Under the pieces are notes generated by a model. That model saw only the letters and a list, made by a program, of their open reading frames with translations, was not told where the DNA came from and searched no databases. Source: Streptomyces tauricus (GTDB lineage Bacteria > Actinomycetota > Actinomycetes > Streptomycetales > Streptomycetaceae). Taken from it: 64,000 nt of DNA. Below are positions 26,524-34,371 of this stretch, one piece after another (the first letter of the stretch is position 1; every line of letters starts with the position of its first letter). Both the position numbers and the translations under genes were made by a program. Location of the stretch: the NCBI RefSeq assembly GCF_014650955.1, contig NZ_BMVY01000012.1, positions 124,001 through 188,000 of the forward strand. The letters are read 5' to 3'.

Positions 26524-26898
26524 TCAGCGGTCCTCGACCAGGCGGACGAAGTCCTTCTCGTTGCGGTCGGCGCGGCGCACGTACCAGGCGGCGAGCAGCA
26601 CCAGCGGCGGGTAGACGCAGAAGCCGAGCACGATCCATTCGAGGCTGGAACTGTCTCTCATCACGCTGAAGACGAGGGGCAGCGGCGCCACGAGGAGGAC
26701 GAGCACGGCGAAGACGGTGAGCGCGGCCCGCAGTTGGCTGCGCATCAGGGAGCGGACGTAGGTGTGGCCGAGCGTGGTCTGCTCGTCGATCTCGGTCCGC
26801 GGCCGGGAGCGGCTCAGCGGACGCGTGCGGCGCGGCGGGCCCGTGACGACGACCCGGCGGTCGGTGGGGACACGCCGGTCGGTGGGGTCGTGGGGCAA
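26524..26898 (-). CDS. two-helix membrane protein, DUF485-like partner of the symporter
   Basis: A 124-residue protein with a basic cytoplasmic N-terminus. Two membrane helices follow (AALTVFAVLVLLVAPLPLVF and LEWIVLGFCVYPPLVLLAAW), then a charged C-terminus. It occupies the position of DUF485/YjcH upstream of acetate-type symporters and is probably an accessory subunit. The start is TTG 26898 with GAGGAGG five bases upstream, directly after the regulator stop. The N-terminus carries a small duplication (DRRVPTDRRV). Confidence 0.75.
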   Translation of the reverse strand: MPHDPTDRRVPTDRRVVVTGPPRRTRPLSRSRPRTEIDEQTTLGHTYVRSLMRSQLRAALTVFAVLVLLVAPLPLVFSVMRDSSSLEWIVLGFCVYPPLVLLAAWYVRRADRNEKDFVRLVEDR

Positions 26899-26908
26899 CT
26901 CCGCCTCC

Positions 26909-27664
26909 TCAGCTCGCGGTCCGGCGCATCAGCAGGTCCCGCAGTTCTCGTGCGTGGCGGCGGCTGACCTGGAGTTCGACCGAGTCGACCAGGACGCTCA
27001 CGGTACCCGCGTCCAGGCGGAGTTCGCTGATGTGACCGAGCGCGACGAGATGACGGCGGTGGATCCGGACGAATCCGCGCGAACGCCAGCGCTCCTCAAG
27101 GGTGGAGAGGGGGATGCGGACGAGGTGGCTGCCCTGGTCGGTGTGCAGCCGCGCGTAGTCGCCCTGGGCCTCGACGTGGGTGATGTCCTCGACGGCGACG
27201 AACCGGGTGACTCCGCCGAGCTCGACCGATATGTGGTCCGGGTCGGGTTCGTGCACGGGTATCAGCGGGGCCGCGTCCATCTGCTCGACGGCCCGGCGCA
27301 CGGCCTCGGCGAGGCGCTCCCTGCGGACCGGTTTGAGGACGTAGTCGACGGCCTTGAGGTCGAAGGCCTGGACGGCGAACCCCTCGTGGGCGGTGACGAA
27401 CACGACGAGCGGCGGTTTGGCGAACCCGGCGAGCAGCCGTGCCATGTCGAGTCCGTCGAGGCCGGGCATGTGGATGTCGAGGAAGACGACGTCGATGCCC
27501 TCGTCGCCGCCGGGGCCGCTCTCCAGGGCCCGGTTGATCCGCCGCAGCGCCGCCGTGGCGTCGCTCGCGCCCTCGACGCTGCTCACCCGTGGATCCGCGT
27601 CCAGCAGATAGAGCAGCTCTTCGAGGGAGGGCGGTTCGTCGTCGACGGCGAGGGCGCGCAGCAT
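26909..27664 (-). CDS. LytTR-type response regulator
   Basis: A 251-residue two-domain regulator. The receiver starts MLRALAVDDEPPSLEELLYL, has the phospho-Asp in VFLDIHMPGLDG and the conserved Lys in YVLKPVRRE. The LytTR DNA-binding domain covers about 145-245 (ITHVEAQGDYARLHTDQGSH, then RSRGFVRIHRRHLV). It is first in the operon with the membrane protein, symporter and LytS kinase. It should activate that operon in response to the kinase. The start is ATG 27664; longer frames run into the divergent lrp gene. Confidence 0.92.
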   Translation of the reverse strand: MLRALAVDDEPPSLEELLYLLDADPRVSSVEGASDATAALRRINRALESGPGGDEGIDVVFLDIHMPGLDGLDMARLLAGFAKPPLVVFVTAHEGFAVQAFDLKAVDYVLKPVRRERLAEAVRRAVEQMDAAPLIPVHEPDPDHISVELGGVTRFVAVEDITHVEAQGDYARLHTDQGSHLVRIPLSTLEERWRSRGFVRIHRRHLVALGHISELRLDAGTVSVLVDSVELQVSRRHARELRDLLMRRTAS

Positions 27665-27740
27665 GAACCCGGAGTGTAGGAGCAATCCGCGCGCCTGCAC
27701 ATGCGGCGGGCAAGGTCGTCGTGGCGGGATCGTCGCTGGA

Positions 27741-27746
27741 TACAGT
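27741..27746 (+). promoter_or_regulatory. -10 element of the lrp gene, leaderless
   Basis: TACAGT stands six bases before ATG 27753 and no ribosome site is present, so transcription probably starts at the A of the start codon. No convincing -35 is seen. Confidence 0.4.
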
Positions 27747-27752
27747 GCCCGC

Positions 27753-28241
27753 ATGAGACCCACGTCCGCGCCTTTCGACGAGCTGGACCGGAAGATCGTC
27801 ACGGCTCTGATGGCGAACGCCCGTACGAGTTTCGCCGAGATCGGCGCGGCGGTCGGGCTGTCCGCCACCGCCGTCAAGCGCCGGGCCGACCGGCTGCGCG
27901 AGACGGGCGTGATCACGGGGTTCACGGCGACGGTGAAACCGGCCGCGCTGGGGTGGCGTACGGAGGCGTACGTGGAGGTGTACTGCGAGGGCGCGGCGCC
28001 GCCGCGGCGGCTCGCGGAGGTGGTGCGCAACCATCCGGAGATCACGGCCGCGATGACGGTGACCGGCGGGGCGGACGCGCTGCTGCATGTGCGGGCCCGG
28101 GACGTGGAGCACTTCGAGGAGGTCCTCGAGCGGATCCGGGTGGAGCCGTTCATCCGCAAGACGGTCAGCTTCATGGTGCTGTCGCATCTGCTGCCGGAGA
28201 GCCCCGAGGCGGGGGCGAACCAGCCGGCTCCGGAGGCGTGA
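27753..28241 (+). CDS. Lrp/AsnC-family transcriptional regulator
   Basis: A 162-residue feast/famine regulator. The N-terminal helix-turn-helix (FDELDRKIVTALMANARTSF, then AEIGAAVGLSATAVKRRADR) leads to the alpha/beta amino-acid-sensing domain (VTGGADALLHVRARDVEHFE). It lies directly upstream of, and in the same direction as, the guanidino-hydrolase and ornithine aminotransferase genes. It is probably their arginine/ornithine-responsive regulator (inference from position). A 209-base gap with dyads separates it from them. Confidence 0.9.
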   Translation: MRPTSAPFDELDRKIVTALMANARTSFAEIGAAVGLSATAVKRRADRLRETGVITGFTATVKPAALGWRTEAYVEVYCEGAAPPRRLAEVVRNHPEITAAMTVTGGADALLHVRARDVEHFEEVLERIRVEPFIRKTVSFMVLSHLLPESPEAGANQPAPEA

Positions 28242-28307
28242 CCCCGGCGGGGCGCTCGCGGCCGGAGGAGGGGGATCCGGTTCTTCTTCCACCCTTTCGG
28301 GTCAAGC

Positions 28308-28356
28308 GCGCATCAAACGTGCGCCGAAGCCGCCAAAGACGCAGCGTTTCTTCGGC
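28308..28356. promoter_or_regulatory. inverted repeats upstream of the guanidino-hydrolase operon
   Basis: GCGCA-7-TGCGC (28308-28324) is followed by GCCGAAG (28323-28329) pairing with CTTCGGC (28350-28356), with ACGC-A-GCGT between. Lrp-type regulators bind such arrays; this is a candidate site for the adjacent Lrp protein. Confidence 0.4.
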
Positions 28357-28375
28357 AGCGCGCAATTTCTGATTC

Positions 28376-28405
28376 TTGTCGCGCCGCTCCCGCGCTTCCT
28401 ACCGT
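28376..28405 (+). promoter_or_regulatory. promoter of the guanidino-hydrolase-rocD operon
   Basis: TTGTCG (28376-28381) and TACCGT (28400-28405) are 18 bases apart, 45 bases before the GTG start. Confidence 0.5.
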
Positions 28406-28450
28406 TGAGGCATACCACCCGACACCTCAGGAAAGCGGAGGAGCCCCTCT

Positions 28451-29272
28451 GTGCCCATGAGCCGTGTGCCGCGCCCCAGGCGGTTTCTGGTCTGCGAACC
28501 CAGACACTTCGCCGTGCAGTACGCCATCAATCCCTGGATGCGTGAGGACACGCAGGTCGACGTCGAGCTGGCCCGGGGCCAGTGGGCGGAGCTGGTCTCC
28601 GCCTACCGCGCCCACGGCCACACCGTCGACAGCGTGGAGCCGGTCGCCGGTCTGCCGGACATGGTCTTCGCCGCGAACTCGGCGCTGGTCGTGGCCGGCC
28701 GGGTCTTCGGCTCGCTCTTCCACGCCCCGCAGCGCCGCCCGGAGTCGACGGCGTACGAGACGTGGTTCAGGAGCGCGGGCTTCGACGTCCGCCAGCCGGA
28801 GTCGGTGTGCGAGGGCGAGGGCGACCTGGTGTTCGCCGGCCGCCATCTCCTGGCGGGCACCGGATTCCGTACGGCGCGGGCCGCCCACCACGAGGTGCAG
28901 GAGTACTTCGGCGTCCCCACGGTCAGCCTCACGCTGGTGGATCCGCGCTTCTACCACCTCGACACCGCGCTGTTCGTGCTCGACGACGGCCCCGAGGCGA
29001 ACATCGCGTACTACCCGGAGGCGTTCTCGGCGGGCAGCCGCGAGGTGCTCCGCCTGCTCTTCCCGGACGCGGTGGTCGCCACCCACGAGGACGCGATGGC
29101 GTTCGGGCTGAACTCCGTCTCGGACGGCCGTCACGTCTTCATCGCGCCGCGGGCCGAGGCCCTCGCGGGCGAACTCGACCGCCACGGCTATGTTCCCGTC
29201 CCCGTCGACCTGTCGGAGTTCCAGAAGGCCGGCGGCGGCATCAAGTGCTGCACACAGGAGATCCGCTCATGA
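28451..29272 (+). CDS. guanidino-group hydrolase, dimethylargininase/arginine dihydrolase-like
   Basis: A 273-residue amidinotransferase-fold hydrolase. GTG 28451 is preferred because CGGAGGAG ends 7 bases upstream. The catalytic Cys is in GGGIKCCTQE near the C-terminus and the His in RFYHLDTALFVL. Asn27 lies in YAINPWM and Asn76 in PDMVFAANSA. Streptomyces homologues were described as dimethylarginine dimethylaminohydrolases, which would release citrulline. The Asn pair 49 residues apart and the coupling to ornithine aminotransferase fit equally an arginine dihydrolase that makes ornithine directly. The stop overlaps rocD as ATGA. Confidence 0.85.
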   Translation: MPMSRVPRPRRFLVCEPRHFAVQYAINPWMREDTQVDVELARGQWAELVSAYRAHGHTVDSVEPVAGLPDMVFAANSALVVAGRVFGSLFHAPQRRPESTAYETWFRSAGFDVRQPESVCEGEGDLVFAGRHLLAGTGFRTARAAHHEVQEYFGVPTVSLTLVDPRFYHLDTALFVLDDGPEANIAYYPEAFSAGSREVLRLLFPDAVVATHEDAMAFGLNSVSDGRHVFIAPRAEALAGELDRHGYVPVPVDLSEFQKAGGGIKCCTQEIRS

Positions 29273-30501
29273 CTGTCGCGCCCAGCCGTTCCCTGCGCTC
29301 GTCCGCCGAGCTGATCCGCGCCGAGGAGCCCGTCCTCGCGCACAACTACCACCCGCTGCCCGTGGTCGTCGCCCGCGCCGAGGGCGCCTGGGTCGAGGAC
29401 GTCGAGGGCCGCCGCTACCTCGACATGCTGGCCGGCTACTCGGCGCTCAACTTCGGGCACCGCCACCCGGCCCTGATCGAGGCCGCGCACCGCCAGCTCG
29501 ACCAGCTGACGCTGACCTCGCGCGCCTTCCACAACGACCGGCTGGCCGGGTTCGCCGAGTCCCTGGCCGCGCTGACCGGCCTGGACATGGTGCTGCCGAT
29601 GAACACGGGCGCCGAGGCCGTGGAGAGCGCCGTCAAGGTGGCCCGCAAGTGGGCGTACGACGTGAAGGGCGTCCCCGCCGACCGGGCGACCATCGTGGTG
29701 GCCGCGGACAACTTCCACGGCCGTACGACGACCATCGTGAGCTTCTCCACCGACGAGAGCGCCCGCGCCGGGTTCGGCCCCTTCACCCCCGGGTTCCGGG
29801 TGGTCCCCTACAACGACCTCGCCGCGCTCGAAGCGGCGATCGACGAGACGACCGCGGCCGTGCTGATCGAGCCGATCCAGGGCGAGGCGGGCGTCGTCAT
29901 CCCGGACGACGGCTATCTGCGGGGCGTGCGGGAGGTGACCCGGCGGACGGGGTGCCTCTTCATCGCCGACGAGATCCAGTCGGGCCTCGGCCGCACGGGC
30001 CGCACCCTGGCCGTCGAGCACGAGGACGTCGTCCCGGACGTGGTGCTGCTCGGCAAGGCGCTCGGCGGCGGCATCGTGCCGGTCTCCGCGGTGGTCGCGC
30101 GCCGCGAGGTGCTCCAGGTGCTGCGGCCCGGCGAGCACGGCTCGACGTTCGGCGGCAACCCGCTGGCCGCGGCGGTCGGCTCCGCCGTGGTGGAACTGCT
30201 GGAGACCGGCGAGTTCCAGCGCCGGGCCGAGGAGGCGGGCGTCGTCCTGCGGGACGGCCTGACGGCCCTGGTCGGCAAGGGCGTACGGAGCTTCCGGGCG
30301 CGCGGGCTGTGGGCGGGCGTCGACATCGACCCCGCGATCGGTACGGGGCGCGAGATCAGCGAGTCGCTGATGCGCGAGGGAATCCTGGTCAAGGACACCC
30401 ACGGCTCGACGATCCGCCTGGCCCCACCCCTGACGATCACCAACGAGGACCTGACCATGGCCCTCGGCACCCTGGAGCAGATCCTCCGCAAGGGCGCCTG
30501 A
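29269..30501 (+). CDS. rocD: ornithine aminotransferase
   Basis: A 410-residue class III PLP aminotransferase. It moves the delta-amino group of ornithine to 2-oxoglutarate, giving glutamate semialdehyde/pyrroline-5-carboxylate. Signatures are NTGAEAVESAVKVARKW, LIEPIQGEAGVVIPDDGYLR, CLFIADEIQSGLGRTG and the Schiff-base Lys in LLGKALGGGIVPVSA, then HGSTFGGNPLAAAVG. ATG 29269 overlaps the preceding stop, so the two enzymes are made together. It completes an arginine-to-glutamate route if the partner makes ornithine. Confidence 0.94.
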   Translation: MTVAPSRSLRSSAELIRAEEPVLAHNYHPLPVVVARAEGAWVEDVEGRRYLDMLAGYSALNFGHRHPALIEAAHRQLDQLTLTSRAFHNDRLAGFAESLAALTGLDMVLPMNTGAEAVESAVKVARKWAYDVKGVPADRATIVVAADNFHGRTTTIVSFSTDESARAGFGPFTPGFRVVPYNDLAALEAAIDETTAAVLIEPIQGEAGVVIPDDGYLRGVREVTRRTGCLFIADEIQSGLGRTGRTLAVEHEDVVPDVVLLGKALGGGIVPVSAVVARREVLQVLRPGEHGSTFGGNPLAAAVGSAVVELLETGEFQRRAEEAGVVLRDGLTALVGKGVRSFRARGLWAGVDIDPAIGTGREISESLMREGILVKDTHGSTIRLAPPLTITNEDLTMALGTLEQILRKGA

Positions 30502-30523
30502 GCCCCGGGCCCCCAGCCCCCTC

Positions 30524-30688
30524 AGGGGCGCGGGGAACGGCGCAGTTTTTAGGGGCGCGGGGAACGGCGCAGTCTTTGGCCTTTAGGGGCGCGGGGAACG
30601 GCGCAGTCTTTACGCCTTTCAGGGGCGCGGGGAACAGCGCAACAGGCCCCACCGGGCCGGAGGCCGTTCCCCGCGCCCCCAAAAGGCG
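30524..30688 (+). repeat. cluster of five dispersed GC-rich repeats
   Basis: Direct copies at about 30525-30548, 30551-30575, 30587-30613 and 30622-30645 are followed by one inverted copy at about 30663-30688. The inverted copy can pair with the nearest direct copy, giving a bidirectional terminator between convergent rocD and the dehydrogenase gene. Confidence 0.88.
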
Positions 30689-30698
30689 CCGTGGTCCG

Positions 30699-31883
30699 TC
30701 AGGGCTTCAAGAGCGTCTTGACCATCCCGTCCTCCTTCGCCTGGAACATCGCGTACGCCTTAGGCGCATCCTCCAGCGCCATGGAGTGCGTCTTGAACGT
30801 ATCCACGCCGAGCGGATCCTCATCCGTCAGCAGCGGCAGGATGTCGTCCACCCAGCGCCACACATTCGCCTGCCCCATCCGCACCTGGATCTGCTTGTCG
30901 AACATCGTCAGCAGCGGCATCGGGCTGACCGCGCCGCCGTAGACCCCGGAGATGGACAGCGTGCCACCGCGGCGCACCAGCTCGATGCCGGCGTACAGCG
31001 CGCCCAGCCGGTCGATGCCCGCCTTCTCCATCATCGGCTGCGCCACCGCGTCGGGCAGCAGGCCGGTGACCCACTGGGCCGCCTTGGCGAAGGGCGCCCC
31101 GTGCGCCTCCATGCCGACGGCGTCGATGACGGCGTCGGTCCCGCGCCCGTCGGTGAGGTCCCGGACGGCGTCCGCCAGGTCCTTGCCGTTCATGCGGGCG
31201 TCGAAGCACGTGACGCCGTGGGCGCTGGCCCGGGTGAGGCGCTCCTTGACCAGGTCCACTCCGATGACCAGGCCGGCGCCGCGCTGCTGGGCGATCCGGG
31301 TGGCCATGTCGCCGATGGGGCCGAGGCCCAGCACGGTGAGGCTGCCGCCCGGCGGAACGGCCGCGTACTCCACCGCCTGCCAGGCCGTGGGCAGGACGTC
31401 CGAGAGATAGACGTACCGGTCGTCCGGCGGCCCCTCGGGCACCTTGATGGGCAGTTTGTTGCCGAACGGCACCCGCAGGAACTCGGCCTGTCCGCCCGGC
31501 ACCTGCCCGTACAGCTTGGTGTACCCGAACAGGGAGGCGCCGCTGCCGCGCTCCCGCACCTGGGTCGTCTCGCACTGCGACTGGAGTCCTTGGTCGCACA
31601 TGTAACAGTCGCGGCAGGAGACGTTGAAGGGGATGACCACCCGGTCGCCGGGCGCCAGGGCGGTGACCTCCGGCCCGACCTCCTCCACGACGCCCATCGG
31701 CTCGTGACCGAGGATGTCGCCGGGGTCGATGAAGGGGCCGAAGAGTTCGTACAGGTGGAGGTCGGAACCACAGAGGCCGGTGGAGGTGATCCGGACGATG
31801 ATGTCGTCGGGCTTCTCGATGCGCGGATCCGGGACGGTCTCCACCCGGACGTCCCGCTTGCCCTGCCAGGTCAGTGCGCGCAT
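30699..31883 (-). CDS. zinc-dependent alcohol dehydrogenase, formaldehyde dehydrogenase-like
   Basis: A 394-residue zinc MDR enzyme. Catalytic zinc ligands are in STGLCGSDLHLYE and GHEPMGVVEEVG. The structural zinc cysteines are CRDCYMCDQGLQSQC. The Rossmann motif is GLGPIG, with GVDLV following. Length and the loop after the structural site resemble glutathione-independent formaldehyde dehydrogenases and related dismutases, so an NAD(H)-linked aldehyde/alcohol reaction is likely; the substrate is uncertain. GGAGGAG 7 bases upstream sets the start at ATG 31883. Confidence 0.9.
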   Translation of the reverse strand: MRALTWQGKRDVRVETVPDPRIEKPDDIIVRITSTGLCGSDLHLYELFGPFIDPGDILGHEPMGVVEEVGPEVTALAPGDRVVIPFNVSCRDCYMCDQGLQSQCETTQVRERGSGASLFGYTKLYGQVPGGQAEFLRVPFGNKLPIKVPEGPPDDRYVYLSDVLPTAWQAVEYAAVPPGGSLTVLGLGPIGDMATRIAQQRGAGLVIGVDLVKERLTRASAHGVTCFDARMNGKDLADAVRDLTDGRGTDAVIDAVGMEAHGAPFAKAAQWVTGLLPDAVAQPMMEKAGIDRLGALYAGIELVRRGGTLSISGVYGGAVSPMPLLTMFDKQIQVRMGQANVWRWVDDILPLLTDEDPLGVDTFKTHSMALEDAPKAYAMFQAKEDGMVKTLLKP

Positions 31884-32112
31884 GGTATGGCTCCTCCAGC
31901 GATCGTGATCGTTGTCCACTGCCATCGCCCGAGTCCCCTTTCTCCGCATTCCGACACTCCGGCAGACACTCCGGCCGAACCGCCGGGTGGCACTCCGGCC
32001 GAACCGCCGCCCGTGGGAAGCGTGACCGCTCCCCTGCCCGGGTACCTGGGCCGGGCGCGGCCCATCACTCTTCGAGGGTCGGTACTTTTCGAGCGGCCTG
32101 TGCCGATGCGCG

Positions 32113-33276
32113 GTGAAAGAAAGGGAACGTCACTTGTGGAACGCCCTCATCCGGGAGGCCGCCGCCGTAGGGCGTTCGGTGCGCAGATGCTTCACCGAGG
32201 CCGGGCCTGAGCGCGAGACGGCGGTCCAGTCGCTGAAGGCGGCGGGCGCCGCGCTGCTGGCCTGGGCTCTCGCCGGCTGGTGGTGGAACGCGCCGATGGC
32301 GCTCCTGGCACCGTGGACCGCGCTGTTCCTGGTGCAGAGCACCGTCTACCGCTCGCTGCTGACCGCTCTGCAGCAGGTCGTGGTGGTCGTCACCGGCACC
32401 CTGCTCGCCACCGCCGCCCTCGCGCTGACCCACGACACGATGGCAGCGATGGCGCTGGCCCTGCCGCTGACCGTGCTGCTCGGCAACTACGCGCGGCTCG
32501 GCACCCAGGGCCTCTACGCGCCGACGGCCGCGCTGTTCGTCCTCGCCTACGGCACGTACAGCGGCTTCGACATACTGCACCGGCTGCTGGAGACCCTGCT
32601 CGGAGCGGCCATCGGGATCGCCGTGAACGCGACCGTCCTGCCGCCGGTCCACTCCGGCCGCGTCCACCATCTGCGCGCCCGGCTGCCGCGGGACTGCGCC
32701 CGCCTGCTGCACGAGGTAGCCGACGGCATCGAGACGTCGTACGACGAGGAGCGGGCCCGCGGCTGGTACGACAGCGCGGTGCGGCTGGCCGACGAGGTGA
32801 CGAAACTGCGGACCGCGCGCCGGTGGTCGGACGAGAGCCACCGCTTCAACCCGGGGCGCAGGATGCGCCGTTCGGCCGCCGCGCCGCCGTCCGCCGAGTG
32901 GGACTTCACCTGGGACCGGATCACCGAGCACATCAGGGCGATCACGCGGTCGCTGTCCGAGGCGGTCTCCTACCCGGAGTCCGCACTCGGCGTACCGGGC
33001 ATCCTGTCGCCGCTCCTGCGGGCGGCGGGTGACGTCCTCGACTGCCGGGACGGCGCGGACGACGGGCATCACCGGGCCCGCCAGTCGCTCCAGGCGGCCG
33101 TCGCGGCCCAGGACCGGCTGGCCGCGTTCCTCGCGGAGGGCCGTCAGGAGGCCATGCCCGCTCTCGGCGGTCTGACGGCGGACACGGAGCGCCTGCTGGA
33201 CGACCTGACCATGGTGGTCGACTCGTGGGACGACGACACCACAGAGGACCGGGCGCGCAGTTCCCCGCGCCCCTGA
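32113..33276 (+). CDS. FUSC/aromatic-acid-exporter-like membrane protein
   Basis: A membrane protein of up to 387 residues. About five hydrophobic segments near the N-terminus (AAGAALLAWALAGWWWNAPM, then VVVVVTGTLLATAALAL and LYAPTAALFVLAYGTYSGFD) precede a long cytoplasmic helical domain, the pattern of FUSC/ArAE exporters. GTG 32113 has no ribosome site. TTG 32134, after AAAGGGA, is an alternative start seven codons in. The last codons (RARSSPRP and the stop) are supplied by a dispersed GC-rich repeat, so the native C-terminus has been replaced or extended by repeat insertion. Confidence 0.8.
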   Translation: MKERERHLWNALIREAAAVGRSVRRCFTEAGPERETAVQSLKAAGAALLAWALAGWWWNAPMALLAPWTALFLVQSTVYRSLLTALQQVVVVVTGTLLATAALALTHDTMAAMALALPLTVLLGNYARLGTQGLYAPTAALFVLAYGTYSGFDILHRLLETLLGAAIGIAVNATVLPPVHSGRVHHLRARLPRDCARLLHEVADGIETSYDEERARGWYDSAVRLADEVTKLRTARRWSDESHRFNPGRRMRRSAAAPPSAEWDFTWDRITEHIRAITRSLSEAVSYPESALGVPGILSPLLRAAGDVLDCRDGADDGHHRARQSLQAAVAAQDRLAAFLAEGRQEAMPALGGLTADTERLLDDLTMVVDSWDDDTTEDRARSSPRP

Positions 33277-33280
33277 AAGG
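33252..33280 (-). repeat. dispersed GC-rich repeat overlapping a stop codon
   Basis: The core GTTCCCCGCGCCCCTGAAAG lies across the end of the FUSC-like gene; its TGA is the stop. Confidence 0.85.
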
Positions 33281-33481
33281 CGGGGGCCGAGTGTCGGGTG
33301 CGGCGGGAACTCGCCATTCGGTGTCTCGGTGGGTGGTGCGGCAAGGCTCGTCGGTCCAGCATGAGTCCGATCAGGGGCGGTTACAGGGGCGGAGGCCTGC
33401 ACCTACACTGGCGTCCCGCAGCACACCTGTTTGACCAGCCAGGACCTGTCCGGTCGATCCGGCGAAGCGAGGAGCGACCCG

Positions 33482-34204
33482 TTGTTCTACTACGTTCTCA
33501 AGTACGTGATCCTGGGCCCGCTGTTGCGGCTGGTCTTCCGGCCCCGGATCGAGGGTCTGGAGCACGTACCGGCGACGGGGGCGGCCATCGTCGCGGGCAA
33601 TCACCTGTCGTTCTCGGACCACTTCCTGATGCCCGCGATCCTCAAGCGGCGCATCACGTTCCTCGCCAAGGCCGAGTACTTCACGGGGCCCGGTCTCAAG
33701 GGCCGGCTGACGGCGTTCTTCTTCCGCAGCGCCGGGCAGATCCCGGTGGACCGCTCCGGCAAGGAGGCGGGCAAGGCGGCGATCCGTGAAGGACTCGGCG
33801 TCCTGAGCAAGGACGAACTGCTCGGCATCTACCCGGAGGGCACCCGCTCGCACGACGGCCGCCTCTACAAGGGCAAGGTCGGCGTCGCCGTGATGGCGCT
33901 CAGGGCCGAGGTGCCCGTCATCCCGTGCGCGATGATCGGCACGTTCGAGGCCCAGCCCCCCGGCCGGAAGATCCCCAAGGTGCACCCCGTGGCGATCCGC
34001 TTCGGGGAACCCCTCGACTTCTCCCGCTACGCGGGCATGGAGAACGAGAAGGCAATCCTGCGCGCCATCACCGATGAGATCATGTACGCGATCCTCACCC
34101 TCTCCGAGCAGGAGTACGTGGACCGGTACGCGGCCGACGTGAAGGCGGCGGAGGCCGCGGAGAAGGCGAAGTCCCGCAAGTTCCCGCGCCTGCCCCAGCG
34201 TTGA
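33482..34204 (+). CDS. plsC: 1-acyl-sn-glycerol-3-phosphate acyltransferase-like protein
   Basis: A 240-residue PlsC-family acyltransferase. It has the catalytic HX4D motif (NHLSFSDH), the substrate motif FFRSAGQIPVDRSG and EGTRS. A hydrophobic N-terminal anchor (YVLKYVILGPLLRLVF) fits membrane association. It transfers an acyl chain to lysophosphatidate or a similar acceptor in phospholipid synthesis. TTG 33482 is chosen because GAGGAG lies about 8 bases upstream and homologues begin with this FYY sequence. The Lys/Ala-rich C-terminus is charged. Confidence 0.88.
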   Translation: MFYYVLKYVILGPLLRLVFRPRIEGLEHVPATGAAIVAGNHLSFSDHFLMPAILKRRITFLAKAEYFTGPGLKGRLTAFFFRSAGQIPVDRSGKEAGKAAIREGLGVLSKDELLGIYPEGTRSHDGRLYKGKVGVAVMALRAEVPVIPCAMIGTFEAQPPGRKIPKVHPVAIRFGEPLDFSRYAGMENEKAILRAITDEIMYAILTLSEQEYVDRYAADVKAAEAAEKAKSRKFPRLPQR

Positions 34205-34303
34205 GGCTCCGCGCACACCGTCATCCTCTCCTTGGTTGCTGAGCCTTCGACTACGCGTCCGAGGACGCCCGGCTCGCCGAGCAAGGCGCCTGAGGCACGG
34301 CAC

Positions 34304-34343
34304 GGGGGAGGGGGCGGCCGCGTGAACGGCCGCCCCCTCCCCC
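34304..34343. terminator. 17-bp perfect hairpin, bidirectional terminator
   Basis: GGGGGAGGGGGCGGCCG and CGGCCGCCCCCTCCCCC flank the 6-base loop CGTGAA between convergent plsC and tap. It is one of the strongest stems in the window. Confidence 0.85.
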
Positions 34344-34371
34344 TCCTCGCCTGCCTGCGTTACAGCTATGG

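Noticed and set aside
30524..30688. CRISPR-like array of regularly spaced repeats
   Set aside because: Spacers are short, unequal and share sequence; the same unit is dispersed over the chromosome and no cas genes are near.
34236..34292. Possible C-terminal gene remnant FDYASEDARLAEQGA followed by a stop, after plsC
   Set aside because: Only 15 residues, no family recognised and no upstream frame; too short to call.
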